From NCBI GenBank assembly GCA_965203435.1, contig CBDBCU010000008.1, positions 1 to 64,000 of the forward strand: a stretch of 64,000 nucleotides of DNA. Direction: 5' to 3'. The translations under genes were made by a program, and so were the position numbers. How positions within the stretch are numbered: the stretch's first letter is position 1; each line of letters begins with the position of its first letter. This stretch comes from CBDBCU01 sp965203435. GTDB taxonomy: Bacteria; Chloroflexota; Dehalococcoidia; Lucifugimonadales; UBA3495. Under the pieces are notes generated by a model that made no database searches, was not told the DNA's origin, and saw only the letters and a list, made by a program, of their open reading frames with translations. Of the stretch, positions 32,747-40,862 are shown in pieces.

Positions 32747-33727
32747 ATGAACGAATGGGCCCTCGGGGCCGGGATAATCCTGTCCCTCCTGATCGTTGGG
32801 GGCGCGGTAGCCGTTTTCCTGCTGCGGGGCCGGTTCCGCACTCTGCTCGAATACGAGCGTTTGGTCGTGTTCAGCATTTCCGGACGCTTTGTCGGCGTGC
32901 GCGGCCCGGGCCTGGTGTTTATCAACTTTGGCCTCGTTCCCGGGGGCGAGACTATCGACATCCGGGATACGGTGGTTAACCTGCCGGCGGAACAGTGCAT
33001 CACCGCCGACAGTTCGGTGGTCACCATCCATCCGGCGGTGGTTTATAAAATCACCGATCCGGGCAAAATGGCCACGGAAATCAAGAACCCGGAGGTCGGC
33101 ATCACCACCGCTACCAACGCCGCCCTGCGGGCGATTATCGGCACGATGACCTTGACCGAAGCCATCACCGGCCGGGAAATAATCGCTACCGGCATGGGAC
33201 AGCGGGTGACCGAACAGGCTGAGCGCTGGGGCATAAGCATCATCAATCTCGAGCTGCAAGGGATTGCCGTATCGCCGGAAGTTGAGCGGGCAATGAATGA
33301 ACGGCGCGCCAACGAGGAGTCGGCCGAGGCGGAACGGCGGACGGCAGAGTTGCGGGCCGAAGCCGCCCGCCAGCAATATGTGGTCGAGGCGGATGCCAAG
33401 CGGCAGGGGGCCGCTTCCGAAAGCGAAGCCTTGCGAATTCAAGCCGATGCGGAAAGTTATGCCATCACCGCCCGGGCTGAGGGGGAGAAAAAGGCCGAGG
33501 AATTGCGCGCCCAGGGCCTATCCGCCTTGTATGCGACGCTGCGGGAAATGGGCGAGGATGTCGAAGTGGCTCTGAAATACGAGCAAATTCAGGCATTGCG
33601 TACCCTCGGCGCGTCGCCCAACGCGAAACTGGTCATCATCCCGGAGAACTTGTCCCGTTTCAGCAATGTCGGCGAGATAACCCGGTTGGAACGGGCGGCA
33701 ACTAACGCCCCGGCCAATGAAGTTTAG
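32747..33727 (+). CDS. SPFH/band-7 (slipin/stomatin-like) membrane protein
   Basis: A 326-residue protein with an N-terminal transmembrane helix (about 6-26). The SPFH domain follows, recognisable by LEYERLVVFSISGRFVGVRG, DIRDTVVNLPAEQ and ELQGIAVSPEVERAMNERR. A long Ala/Glu/Arg-rich coiled coil follows (about 185-275). The domain organises membrane microdomains in family members; an adjacent NfeD-type protease partner is absent. The ATG at 32747 follows AGGAGG. Confidence 0.9.
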   Translation: MNEWALGAGIILSLLIVGGAVAVFLLRGRFRTLLEYERLVVFSISGRFVGVRGPGLVFINFGLVPGGETIDIRDTVVNLPAEQCITADSSVVTIHPAVVYKITDPGKMATEIKNPEVGITTATNAALRAIIGTMTLTEAITGREIIATGMGQRVTEQAERWGISIINLELQGIAVSPEVERAMNERRANEESAEAERRTAELRAEAARQQYVVEADAKRQGAASESEALRIQADAESYAITARAEGEKKAEELRAQGLSALYATLREMGEDVEVALKYEQIQALRTLGASPNAKLVIIPENLSRFSNVGEITRLERAATNAPANEV

Positions 33728-33835
33728 CCCCCGCCGGCCGCCCCCGTCGGGTCAACGCCATCCCCATCCTCCGGCGGCGTATAGGGCGGCAAGGGCGGCG
33801 TTGCCTTGGGCCGCGCATCCTCGCCAAGCCACCAC

Positions 33836-33903
33836 TGGATTCCCGCTTACGCGGGAATGACGGTGGGGGACGTCGGGATTCCCGCTTACGCGGGAAGGAC
33901 GGT
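33836..33903. repeat. Two family A right arms in tandem
   Basis: Two copies of attcccgcttacgcgggaat-type arms, the second ending aaggacggt. No left arms. Confidence 0.8.
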
Positions 33904-33910
33904 GGGGGCG

Positions 33911-33975
33911 GCCGCCAGTACCGTATCTAATCAGATACAAGAATCCTGTCTATCCTGTTAATCCATGTTTGAATC
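33911..33975. repeat. Family B right half
   Basis: Only the right half is present, ending ctgttaatccatgtttgaat. Its left half is replaced by the family A arms. Confidence 0.75.
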
Positions 33976-33991
33976 CGTTTCCCCCCGTCCC

Positions 33992-34020
33992 TTGACGCCC
34001 TTGCCCTTTGCTCGCATAAT
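33992..34020 (+). promoter_or_regulatory. Promoter of the thiolase-DUF35 operon
   Basis: TTGACG (33992-33997), 17-nt spacer, CATAAT (34015-34020). Confidence 0.55.
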
Positions 34021-34059
34021 GGCCGTCACTAGGCAATCCCTATAGGGAGGCAAAAGGCT

Positions 34060-35346
34060 ATGGCAACTTCTTTCATGGCGGTTAAACGGCGGTCGTTGGG
34101 GCGGCCGGTTTCCATCGTGGGAGCCGGAATGTCCCCCTTCGGCGCTTTCCGCGACCGGACCAGCCGCGACCTGTTCGCGGCGGCTTTTCAAGACCTACGG
34201 ACCAACCTCGACCCGGGCATCGAGGTGTCCGATATCGAAGCCGGCTATATCGGCAACTATTCCGCCGACCTGTTCGAGGGACAAGGGCATACCGCGCCCA
34301 TCCTGGCCGATTGGCTGGGGATGACGCCGACGCCGGTGACCCGCATTGAAAACGCCTGCGCCAGCAGCGGCAGCGCCCTGCGGGAGGGCATTATGGCGAT
34401 TGCCTCCGGGATGTATGATGTGGTGCTGGTCGGCGGCGTGGAAAAGATGACCAACCTGCCCACCGAGGGCGTTACCGATGTGCTGGCCTCGGCCGCCGAC
34501 GGCCTGTATGAAGTGCCGGCCGGCCTGACTTTCCCCGGCATCTACGGCGCCTTGGCTAAAGCCCACATGGATCAGTACGAAACCAGCCTGACCCACCTGC
34601 TCAAGGTGGGCATCAAGAACCACAACAACGGCGCGCTGAACCCCAAAGCCCAGTTCAACACTACCCTGCGGGATATGATGCAGCGGCGGATGGCCCGGGC
34701 CGAACAGCGCGGCGAGCCGATTCCCGATTGGCGGGAGGAAATGGATTTCCTCAACGATGACCGGGCCAATCCCTGGATTGCCTGGCCGTTGCGCCTGTAC
34801 GACTGCGCCCCCATCACCGATGGCGCGGCCTGCGTGTTGTTGACCGCGGCGGACATCGCCCCCAACTTTACCGATAAGCCGGTGCAGATTGCCGGCACCG
34901 GCCAAGCCTCCGGCCGTCCCCTGCACGATGCGGAGGAATTGACTTCCCTGGCCGCCGCCCGGGAAGCGGCGGCCCAAGCCTACGCGATGGCCGGCGTCGG
35001 CCCGGCGGATATTCAGGTCGCCGAAGTCCACGACTGCTTTACCATTGCCGAAATCGTCGCCACCGAGGATTTGGGTTTCTTTGCGCCGGGGGAAGGCCCC
35101 CGGGCTGTGGATGAGGGCCGCACCGCCCGCAGCGGCGACCGGCCCATCAACACTTCCGGCGGGCTCAAGGCCAAAGGCCACCCGGTCGGGGCCTCCGGCG
35201 TGGCCCAGGTCATTGAAACTTTCCAGCAGCTGCGCGGCGAAGCCGGCCCCCGGCAACTGCCGAATCCTGATTTGGAGTGGGGGTTGACCCACAATGTGGG
35301 CGGTACCGGCGGCACTTGCGTAGTCCACATCCTGCGGCGGGAGTAG
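34060..35346 (+). CDS. Thiolase-family protein (SCP2-type acetyl-CoA acetyltransferase-like)
   Basis: A 428-residue thiolase-fold enzyme. It has the active-site Cys in ENACASSGSA (about 97-106) and the HDCF motif in AEVHDCFTIAE. Near the C-terminus are GGLKAKGHPVGASGVAQ and GGTGGTCVVHIL. This is the SCP2-thiolase/lipid-transfer branch, which commonly pairs with a DUF35 zinc-ribbon/OB partner, here encoded 6 nt downstream. Such pairs act on CoA esters in fatty acid, sterol or aromatic side-chain breakdown, or as carbon-carbon-forming complexes. Substrate unknown. The first ATG at 34060 follows AGGGAGGC. Confidence 0.88.
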   Translation: MATSFMAVKRRSLGRPVSIVGAGMSPFGAFRDRTSRDLFAAAFQDLRTNLDPGIEVSDIEAGYIGNYSADLFEGQGHTAPILADWLGMTPTPVTRIENACASSGSALREGIMAIASGMYDVVLVGGVEKMTNLPTEGVTDVLASAADGLYEVPAGLTFPGIYGALAKAHMDQYETSLTHLLKVGIKNHNNGALNPKAQFNTTLRDMMQRRMARAEQRGEPIPDWREEMDFLNDDRANPWIAWPLRLYDCAPITDGAACVLLTAADIAPNFTDKPVQIAGTGQASGRPLHDAEELTSLAAAREAAAQAYAMAGVGPADIQVAEVHDCFTIAEIVATEDLGFFAPGEGPRAVDEGRTARSGDRPINTSGGLKAKGHPVGASGVAQVIETFQQLRGEAGPRQLPNPDLEWGLTHNVGGTGGTCVVHILRRE

Positions 35347-35352
35347 AACGCT

Positions 35353-35769
35353 ATGGCTACGGAAGTACGGGATTTTACCGCCGCCGCCTTTTACGCTTGG
35401 CTGCAAGAGGGGCGGTTTATGGGCGTGCGCTGCCGGGATTGCGGCTGGTTGGCGGCGGCGGCCCGGCCAATGTGTCCGGCCTGCCACGGCTGGGCAATGG
35501 AATGGCATCCATTCAGCGGCCGGGGCTGGCTCCGGGCTTTTACCTGCATATCGGTAGTTCCGGCGGCCTTGGCGGCCCAGGGCTACGGGCGGGATAACCC
35601 CTACTGCTCCGGCATCGTGGAACTGGCGGAGGGGCCGCGCATCAGCGCCCGCATCCGGGGCGTGGACGCCGCCAACCCCCAGACCATCCCCGCCGGCATG
35701 GCCGTGACCCTGAACCCGGCGGCCTCGGCCGAGGGAGAACGGCCGGGCTTGGTTTTTGAGCCGGCGTAG
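35353..35769 (+). CDS. DUF35 zinc-ribbon/OB-fold partner protein
   Basis: A 138-residue protein. A rubredoxin-like zinc ribbon with C27, C30, C41 and C44 (CRDCGW...CPAC) is followed by an OB fold (GWLRAFTCISVV, RISARIRG, PAGMAVTL). DUF35 proteins bind acyl-CoA and form complexes with SCP2-type thiolases, so the 6-nt spacing from the thiolase gene supports a functional unit. Confidence 0.85.
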   Translation: MATEVRDFTAAAFYAWLQEGRFMGVRCRDCGWLAAAARPMCPACHGWAMEWHPFSGRGWLRAFTCISVVPAALAAQGYGRDNPYCSGIVELAEGPRISARIRGVDAANPQTIPAGMAVTLNPAASAEGERPGLVFEPA

Positions 35770-35790
35770 GGGTAGGGGTAAGGTATGCGG

Positions 35791-36120
35791 CTACACCCGT
35801 TCCAGTTCCGCCAGCAAGCCCTCCAGCTGCTGGTCCGTACCCAGGGCGCTGCGCTTGGCCTTGCCGTGCAGTTCCTGCAACTGGCCGTAGGTCGGAACGA
35901 TGTCGGCTCCGATATAAAAATCCTCCAGGAGCTGGCCGACCCGGTCGTGGACGCGCAGGTTTATTTCCGGCGTCGCGATATGACGCGGCCGGGAAATAAA
36001 GACCGACCAGTTGCCGATGGTAGCGGCAAAGGTATCCTCCGATACCGTCGGCCGCCAGGGGATTTTTTCCTGGCCGGTTCGTTCCAACAGCTTGGCGACA
36101 ATATCCGCTACTTGCACCAT
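35791..36120 (-). CDS. Hypothetical protein, last gene of a four-gene operon
   Basis: A 109-residue soluble protein (begins MVQVADIVAKLLERTGQEKI, ends LLAELERV) that I do not recognise. It mixes strands (NWSVFISRPRH) and helices and has no signal peptide or membrane segment. It lies 20 nt downstream of the membrane gene at 36141-36641 in the same orientation. Codon use looks like its neighbours, supporting a real gene. The middle part looks compact, but no function can be proposed. Confidence 0.6.
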   Translation of the reverse strand: MVQVADIVAKLLERTGQEKIPWRPTVSEDTFAATIGNWSVFISRPRHIATPEINLRVHDRVGQLLEDFYIGADIVPTYGQLQELHGKAKRSALGTDQQLEGLLAELERV

Positions 36121-36140
36121 AATGGCGGCCCGTCCTGATT

Positions 36141-36641
36141 TTAGAAATGGATGGAACTGGAAAGCCTTTCCAGCTCGGACTGAATGCGGTTCAAGGTTCG
36201 GTCGAATTCCGCCGCCGCCGTTATCGCAACGCTTTCCCGGAGGGCGGCGACCAGGGTATTTTCCATTTCGGTAACATCGAGTATAGCCGTTTCCAGCGTA
36301 CGCTGCAACTCCGGGGTCAAGGTCGGGTGCCGGGAACGAATCTCGGACAACAGGACGCGGAGTGGTTGGTAGTGTTCAAGGCAGGTTTCCCAACGGTTGG
36401 CGCGGTGCATCTCTTTCAATCGCTGCAACAAGGCTATGGCCCGCTGCAAGTCGACGGCGGTCAAGTACCGGGTCATCGCGGCCCGGGTTTCCTTGCTGGC
36501 AACTTCCGCGGCGGCCGCCGCCTCCCGGGCTTTGCCGGCCCGGCGAAAGGCCAGATAGGAGATGATGACCCCGAGGATGGTAATAACCAGACCGGCCGCG
36601 CCGATAAAGCTGCCCCAATTGTCCAGCAAGTAGTCCATCAT
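36141..36641 (-). CDS. Hypothetical membrane protein with one N-terminal helix
   Basis: A 166-residue protein. One transmembrane helix (about 10-31, WGSFIGAAGLVITILGVIIS) is followed by a basic segment and a helical cytoplasmic domain with heptad-like Ala/Glu/Leu spacing. Family not recognised. A TATAAT with upstream TGC lies 5 nt before the first ATG and no ribosome site is visible, so its own transcript could be leaderless. It also lies 37 nt after the upstream gene, so read-through is possible. Confidence 0.65.
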   Translation of the reverse strand: MMDYLLDNWGSFIGAAGLVITILGVIISYLAFRRAGKAREAAAAAEVASKETRAAMTRYLTAVDLQRAIALLQRLKEMHRANRWETCLEHYQPLRVLLSEIRSRHPTLTPELQRTLETAILDVTEMENTLVAALRESVAITAAAEFDRTLNRIQSELERLSSSIHF

Positions 36642-36646
36642 CGCCG

Positions 36647-36652
36647 ATTATA
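36647..36652 (-). promoter_or_regulatory. Extended -10 giving a possible leaderless transcript
   Basis: On the minus strand TGCTATAAT (box 36652-36647) is followed by CGGCG and then ATG. Confidence 0.4.
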
Positions 36653-36678
36653 GCACAAATCGGCGGCCCGGCGGCGGA

Positions 36679-37299
36679 TTAGCTGACTTTAACGCCCGGC
36701 GGCGGTTCCGGGGCCGGTTCGTTGAACTCTTTGCCGGCGGCCAGGGCCTGGCGCTGCCGTTCCTGCCACTTGGCAACCTGCTCTACATACCAAGTTACCA
36801 GGGCGGCCTGTTGCGCTACCATTTCCTCGCGCAAAGCCACCCGCTCCTCCCGCTGGGCGGTCAGACTATCGGACGCCGCAATTTGCGCGGCCATTTCTTG
36901 CGCCACCTCCTGGCGGATGCGCTCCGTCAGCTCGGCTTCATACTGGCGGAAACGGATGCCCGCTTCCTGCTCTTTCCGGGCAATGTAGTCGCGAGCCCAC
37001 ATTCTGGTTACTCCCTCCGTGGCAATGATGGTCAACGGGATGCCCCAAGTCGCCATAACCCCGGCATTCAACAGCCCGTCCCGCAGGTTAGTCAGCCAAG
37101 GGTCTCTGGAATCCAGCCAAAACTCCAGGCCAATGTTGGCGGCCAGCAGGGCCGGGATGAAAACAGCGAACCCGAGGATGTAAGGGAGGGAGGCCGGGAT
37201 GTGTCCATCCAGCCAACCACTGCCGGCGCGGCGGGCGCTGTCCGACCGGGTTTCGGTTTCGTCCTGCGTTTCCGGCAACTTTACTCCTGGCGCCGGCAC
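36679..37299 (-). CDS. Two-helix membrane protein with coiled-coil tail
   Basis: About 206 residues. Two transmembrane segments (SLPYILGFAVFIPALLAANI and LLNAGVMATWGIPLTIIATE) are followed by a long Glu/Gln/Arg coiled coil. The tail is YVEQVAKWQERQRQALAAGK then EFNEPAPEPPPG. The same plan and a similar WY-QVA-W-A-G-F-EP tail occur in the protein at 58650, so the two are probably paralogues. GTG 37299 is preferred (GAGGGAGAG before it, 4 nt after the previous stop); a TTG at 37341 would extend it by 14 residues. Function unknown. Confidence 0.65.
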   Translation of the reverse strand: MPAPGVKLPETQDETETRSDSARRAGSGWLDGHIPASLPYILGFAVFIPALLAANIGLEFWLDSRDPWLTNLRDGLLNAGVMATWGIPLTIIATEGVTRMWARDYIARKEQEAGIRFRQYEAELTERIRQEVAQEMAAQIAASDSLTAQREERVALREEMVAQQAALVTWYVEQVAKWQERQRQALAAGKEFNEPAPEPPPGVKVS

Positions 37300-37303
37300 T
37301 CCG

Positions 37304-37702
37304 CTACTCTCCCTCCGGGTGAAAGCCGGAATGATCCTCAAAGGCCCCCACCGCCGGGTAAATCTGCTGATAGACGCCGCGGGACCGGGCCTGGATTACC
37401 GCGTTGGCCCGGCGGTGCAGCTCGGTTATCCGCGCCCGCTGCTGCTGATACATTTCACTGCTCAGCGGGCTGGCATCGGCCAATTCCCAGATGCACAGAT
37501 AGTTGAGCATCCCCGCCGTCCCCTCTTGCAGCTGAAAGCGGCGGGCGCTGATGTAGCCGGGAATTTCCAGCCGCTCCCGCAGATGTTCCTCATCATACCA
37601 GCGGTTGAACTCCGCCGCATCCGCCGGATCCACCTGCATCATCACCACCATAATGGTGTTGCCGATGTGCTGGATGGGGTAATCCTGATTAGGGTCTGCC
37701 AT
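37304..37702 (-). CDS. Dimeric alpha/beta-barrel family protein
   Basis: A 132-residue cytoplasmic protein with the ferredoxin-like pattern VVMMQVDPADAAEFNRWYDEEHLRERLEIPGYISARRFQ. The WYDEEHLPER-type motif is common in EthD/DUF4286-like small barrel proteins, often of unknown catalytic role. A GGAGGAGG site precedes ATG 37702. It is the first gene of a minus-strand operon of four, divergent from the pentapeptide-TIR gene. A TACAAT box lies near 37741-37736. Confidence 0.72.
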   Translation of the reverse strand: MADPNQDYPIQHIGNTIMVVMMQVDPADAAEFNRWYDEEHLRERLEIPGYISARRFQLQEGTAGMLNYLCIWELADASPLSSEMYQQQRARITELHRRANAVIQARSRGVYQQIYPAVGAFEDHSGFHPEGE

Positions 37703-37843
37703 GGCCGTTCCTCCTCCGGGGGTAGATTTTCCAGCATTGTAACCCAAAGGGCGGCGGAATCATAGTCGGCGGGGCGGGCAATGGCTTGCCGAAAGTGCTA
37801 TATCGGCTAAAATGTAATTGCCCGGATCGTTGCAGCTATCCGG

Positions 37844-37872
37844 TTGCCAAAGACGCCGGGATTGTCTATAAT
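37844..37872 (+). promoter_or_regulatory. Promoter of the pentapeptide-TIR gene
   Basis: TTGCCA (37844-37849), 17-nt spacer, TATAAT (37867-37872). Confidence 0.6.
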
Positions 37873-37914
37873 CAGCCCACCATCCCATCCTGACTTATTC
37901 TTGGAGCTGCAGTT

Positions 37915-39192
37915 ATGGCTAATATGGAACAGGTGCAGTTGGTGCGGCGGGGGCGCGACGCCGTAGCCCAATGGCGGGCGGAACATCCCGGGGAAGCCCT
38001 GGATCTCAACGCTTGCTATCTCAGCCACACCCGCATCCCGCAAGTGGATTTGAGCGGCGCCGATTTGCGTAATTCCGACCTGATGGGGGCGATGCTGCGG
38101 CGGGCCAACCTGACCGACTGCCGTCTCAATCCGGTGCATCTGTATCGGGGCGACCTGCGGCAGGCCACTTTTGACCGTTCCCTGCTTAACGGGGCCAACC
38201 TGCGGGGGGCCGACTGCCGGGAGGCCAGTTTTCAGAACGCCGACCTGGATCGCATCATCCTCTCCGACGCCAATTTGTCCGGAGCCAATTTGCGGGGGGC
38301 TAACCTGTCCCGGGCCAACCTGGATAGGGCCAATCTGACCGGAGCCGATTTGACCGGAGCCACCCTCAACGGCGCGGCCCTGACCCGCACCAACCTGTCC
38401 GGCGTCATTTTTCGGGACAGCGACTTTTACGAGGCCGTTTTCAACAGCACCCCCCTGGACGCCGCCGATTTTGCCGGCAGCATTATGGGCTACACCGTCT
38501 TTCAGAACTGCAATCTCAGCGCCGCTTTGGGCTTGGACGCGGTGCGTCACGATGCCCCCAGCACTTTGGGCGTGGATTCCCTGTTCCGTTCCGGCGGGCA
38601 AATTCCGGCGGCGTTCCTGGCCGGCGTGGGCGCGCCGGCGGCCCTGGATGCCTTTCAGCAGTCCCTGGCCGGCGGCCCGGCCCTGTCCGGAGACTACTTT
38701 ATCGCCTGCGCCGCCGGGGATTTGGCTTTTGCCACGCAACTGCGGGACGACCTGCGGGCGGCCGGAGCCCGTTGCTGGCTGTTTCCGGAAAACGCCCGGG
38801 GCAGCGCCCTGGTCGACCGCCGCAGCACTTCCGAGGAGGAGGAAGTGGAGCGCTGGATCCGCCACTACGACAAGCTGCTGCTGGTCTGCACTCCGGAGGC
38901 CCTGGCCAGCGAAACCCTCCGCAACGACATCATCGCCGCCAAGGAACGGCAGCAGTCCCGGGATCAGTGGGTTTTGTTTCTGGTAACGAAAGACGGCTTT
39001 ATGCAGGCCCCCCGGGATCGCTATGCCCGCAGTTTGAGCGCCGAACATCGGGTTTTTGACCTGCCGGGCCAAGGCGACAACTCGGATGCTTACCGGCAAG
39101 GAGTAGCGGAATTGGCGGCCGCCTTGCAGCAAACCCAGCCGGCCAACGCCGGCGCCCCGGCCAGCAGCAGCGGCGGCAGTTTTCAGCTGTAG
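37915..39192 (+). CDS. Pentapeptide-repeat protein with C-terminal TIR-like domain
   Basis: 425 residues. Residues about 25-200 are A(D/N)LXX pentapeptide repeats (LSGADLRNSDLMGAMLRRAN, ANLSGANLRGANLSRANLD), a right-handed quadrilateral beta-helix. Residues about 256-395 match a TIR_2-type domain: GDYFIACAAGDLAFATQL, DDLRAAGARCWLFPENA, HYDKLLLVCTPEALASETLR. The position usually holding the NADase catalytic Glu (WVxxEV) reads RNDII, so activity is uncertain. The tail is Ser/Gly-rich. Such fusions suggest a sensor/scaffold coupled to an NAD-cleaving or signalling effector; a defence role is only inferred. No phage-defence partner is adjacent. Confidence 0.78.
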   Translation: MANMEQVQLVRRGRDAVAQWRAEHPGEALDLNACYLSHTRIPQVDLSGADLRNSDLMGAMLRRANLTDCRLNPVHLYRGDLRQATFDRSLLNGANLRGADCREASFQNADLDRIILSDANLSGANLRGANLSRANLDRANLTGADLTGATLNGAALTRTNLSGVIFRDSDFYEAVFNSTPLDAADFAGSIMGYTVFQNCNLSAALGLDAVRHDAPSTLGVDSLFRSGGQIPAAFLAGVGAPAALDAFQQSLAGGPALSGDYFIACAAGDLAFATQLRDDLRAAGARCWLFPENARGSALVDRRSTSEEEEVERWIRHYDKLLLVCTPEALASETLRNDIIAAKERQQSRDQWVLFLVTKDGFMQAPRDRYARSLSAEHRVFDLPGQGDNSDAYRQGVAELAAALQQTQPANAGAPASSSGGSFQL

Positions 39193-39247
39193 GGGGAAAG
39201 CGGTCCGGCTACGGCCGGTAGAAATCCATTCCGGGAAAGGCGCGGCG

Positions 39248-39454
39248 ATGCAGACTTATGTTTTCAGGGTAACAGTGGAGCCGGACGAGGATGGCTGGTT
39301 GTCCCTTTGCCCGGCTTTGGACGAATATGGGGCCGCCACTTGGGGGCATACCGAGGAGGAAGCCCTCAAGAATATCCGCGAGTTGGTCGAGATGATTCTC
39401 CGAGAGCTGGCCGAGGATGGTTTGCCCATCCCGGCCGTCTCCATTCCAGGGTAA
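39248..39454 (+). CDS. HicB-like antitoxin (orphan)
   Basis: A 68-residue protein of the HicB partial RNase H fold: FRVTVEPDEDGWLSLCPALD, then HTEEEALKNIRELVEMILRE and a short tail. It normally neutralises the HicA mRNA interferase. No HicA-sized gene with the GSH motif was found on either side; downstream is family A sequence. It may be a solitary HicB-type regulator. Confidence 0.75.
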   Translation: MQTYVFRVTVEPDEDGWLSLCPALDEYGAATWGHTEEEALKNIRELVEMILRELAEDGLPIPAVSIPG

Positions 39455-39524
39455 TTGCATATACTTGCCCAATTCGCCTACCGTCATTCCTGCCCATCCC
39501 CCTACCGTCATTTTTGTCCTCTCT

Positions 39525-39625
39525 ACCGTCATTCCCGCGTAAGCGGGAATCCCGCGGCGGCTTGCCAAGACCGCGGCATCATAAAGTAGTACCGTTGGGA
39601 TTCCCGCTTGCGCGGGAATGACGGT
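39525..39625. repeat. Family A element
   Basis: 101-bp copy, core ttgccaagaccgcggcatca. Left-arm fragments precede it from 39480. Confidence 0.9.
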
Positions 39626-39668
39626 AAGGGGGCGGGATGACGGTGGGGGGGCGGCGGTCACAATTATA

Positions 39669-39759
39669 TGTCATTCCGAGCGTAGCCGAGGAATCTAAAA
39701 GGCCCGCTATTGAATCCATTTCAAGACTTTTAGATTCCTCGGCTACGCTCGGAATGACA
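39669..39759. repeat. Family C element, copy 2
   Basis: Same 32-bp inverted arms as copy 1 (31888), with a different 27-bp core. Confidence 0.92.
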
Positions 39760-39864
39760 TCATCGAGTAGTTGCGGATTGGCAACACGCCCGCCCCCTAA
39801 TGTGCTACAATGGACGCCGGCTTGTTTCCCAAGACCCCCTACTCTGTACCGGAGGGATGCGGTT

Positions 39865-40722
39865 ATGGCCGGTATTGGCAATCGGGTTACTGTCGGCGGG
39901 GTGGAGGTTATTGCCTTGTCGGACGGGATGCTGGAGTTTGACTTGTGCAACTTCTTTCCCGACCATAAGTCGGACGCCGAGTGGCAGCCCTATGCCCAGC
40001 ATTTGACCGCCGAGCATAAGGTGCGCTTTAACCTGGCCTCCTATCTGCTGCGTTCCGACGGGCAGACCATTCTGGTGGACACCGGAATGGGGGCGCGGCC
40101 GGTGGACGCCCCGGAAACCCCTTGGGGGGAACTGCTGGCCGATTTCGCCGCCCACGGTATCCGCCCGGAGGAGGTCGACCTGGTGGTGATGACCCACCTG
40201 CACCGCGATCATGTAGGCTGGAATCTGACGCCCGACCCGGCGGAGGGCGGCCGGTTTATCCCTACTTTTCCCAACGCCCGCTACTGGCTCAGTCAAAAGG
40301 ATTGGCAGGCCAGCCAGGATCCGGAAGTAATGCGCGCCCGCTTTCCCAACGCCGCCACTACTTTCTGGCCGCTGGCGGAGTTGGGCGTGGCCGAGTTTAT
40401 GGATAGGGAAACGGCATTGACCAGCGAATTGACCGCCTTTCCCACGCCGGGCCATACCCCCGGCCACATGAGCCTCCGCATCCATTCCCAGGGGCAGCAG
40501 GCCCTCATCCTGGGCGATGCCATCCACAGCCAAGCCCAGGTGCAGGAAACCCACTGGGTCTCCCGGGCTGATATGGATCCGGAGCAGACCCGCATCACCC
40601 GCCGCGCCCTGATGGAGCAGCTGGAGCAGGCGGACATCCTGGGCATTATCGGCCACTTCCCGGCTCCCGGCTTTGGCAAAATAGTCCGCGGGGAGAGCCG
40701 CCGCTACTGGCAGGCTTTGTAA
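39865..40722 (+). CDS. Metallo-beta-lactamase-fold hydrolase (lactonase-like)
   Basis: A 285-residue MBL-fold protein. The metal motif THLHRDHVGW (HxHxDH complete) follows LVDTGMGARPV. Later ligand motifs are PGHTPGHMSLRI, LGDAIH and GHFPAPGFGKI. The arrangement resembles AiiA/AttM-like quorum-quenching lactonases and related hydrolases, but the substrate is unknown. ATG 39865 follows GGAGGGATGCGG. A TACAAT box is at 39806-39811. A family B element follows. Confidence 0.87.
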   Translation: MAGIGNRVTVGGVEVIALSDGMLEFDLCNFFPDHKSDAEWQPYAQHLTAEHKVRFNLASYLLRSDGQTILVDTGMGARPVDAPETPWGELLADFAAHGIRPEEVDLVVMTHLHRDHVGWNLTPDPAEGGRFIPTFPNARYWLSQKDWQASQDPEVMRARFPNAATTFWPLAELGVAEFMDRETALTSELTAFPTPGHTPGHMSLRIHSQGQQALILGDAIHSQAQVQETHWVSRADMDPEQTRITRRALMEQLEQADILGIIGHFPAPGFGKIVRGESRRYWQAL

Positions 40723-40724
40723 GT

Positions 40725-40846
40725 ATTAACATGGATAGACAGGATAGACAGGATATTTTTCACTGCTGGCGGAAATTCTTTCGGATACGAATAAACTTTC
40801 CCTAGCAGCCAACAAAATCCTGTCTATCCTGTTCATCCATGTAAAT
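40725..40846. repeat. Family B element
   Basis: About 122 bp. Left arm attaacatggatagacagga, right arm tcctgttcatccatgtaaat. Confidence 0.9.
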
Positions 40847-40862
40847 TACCTAGGAGAAATCA

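Noticed and set aside
39455..39520. HicA toxin downstream of HicB
   Set aside because: Only family A fragments; no 60-residue frame with GSH motif.
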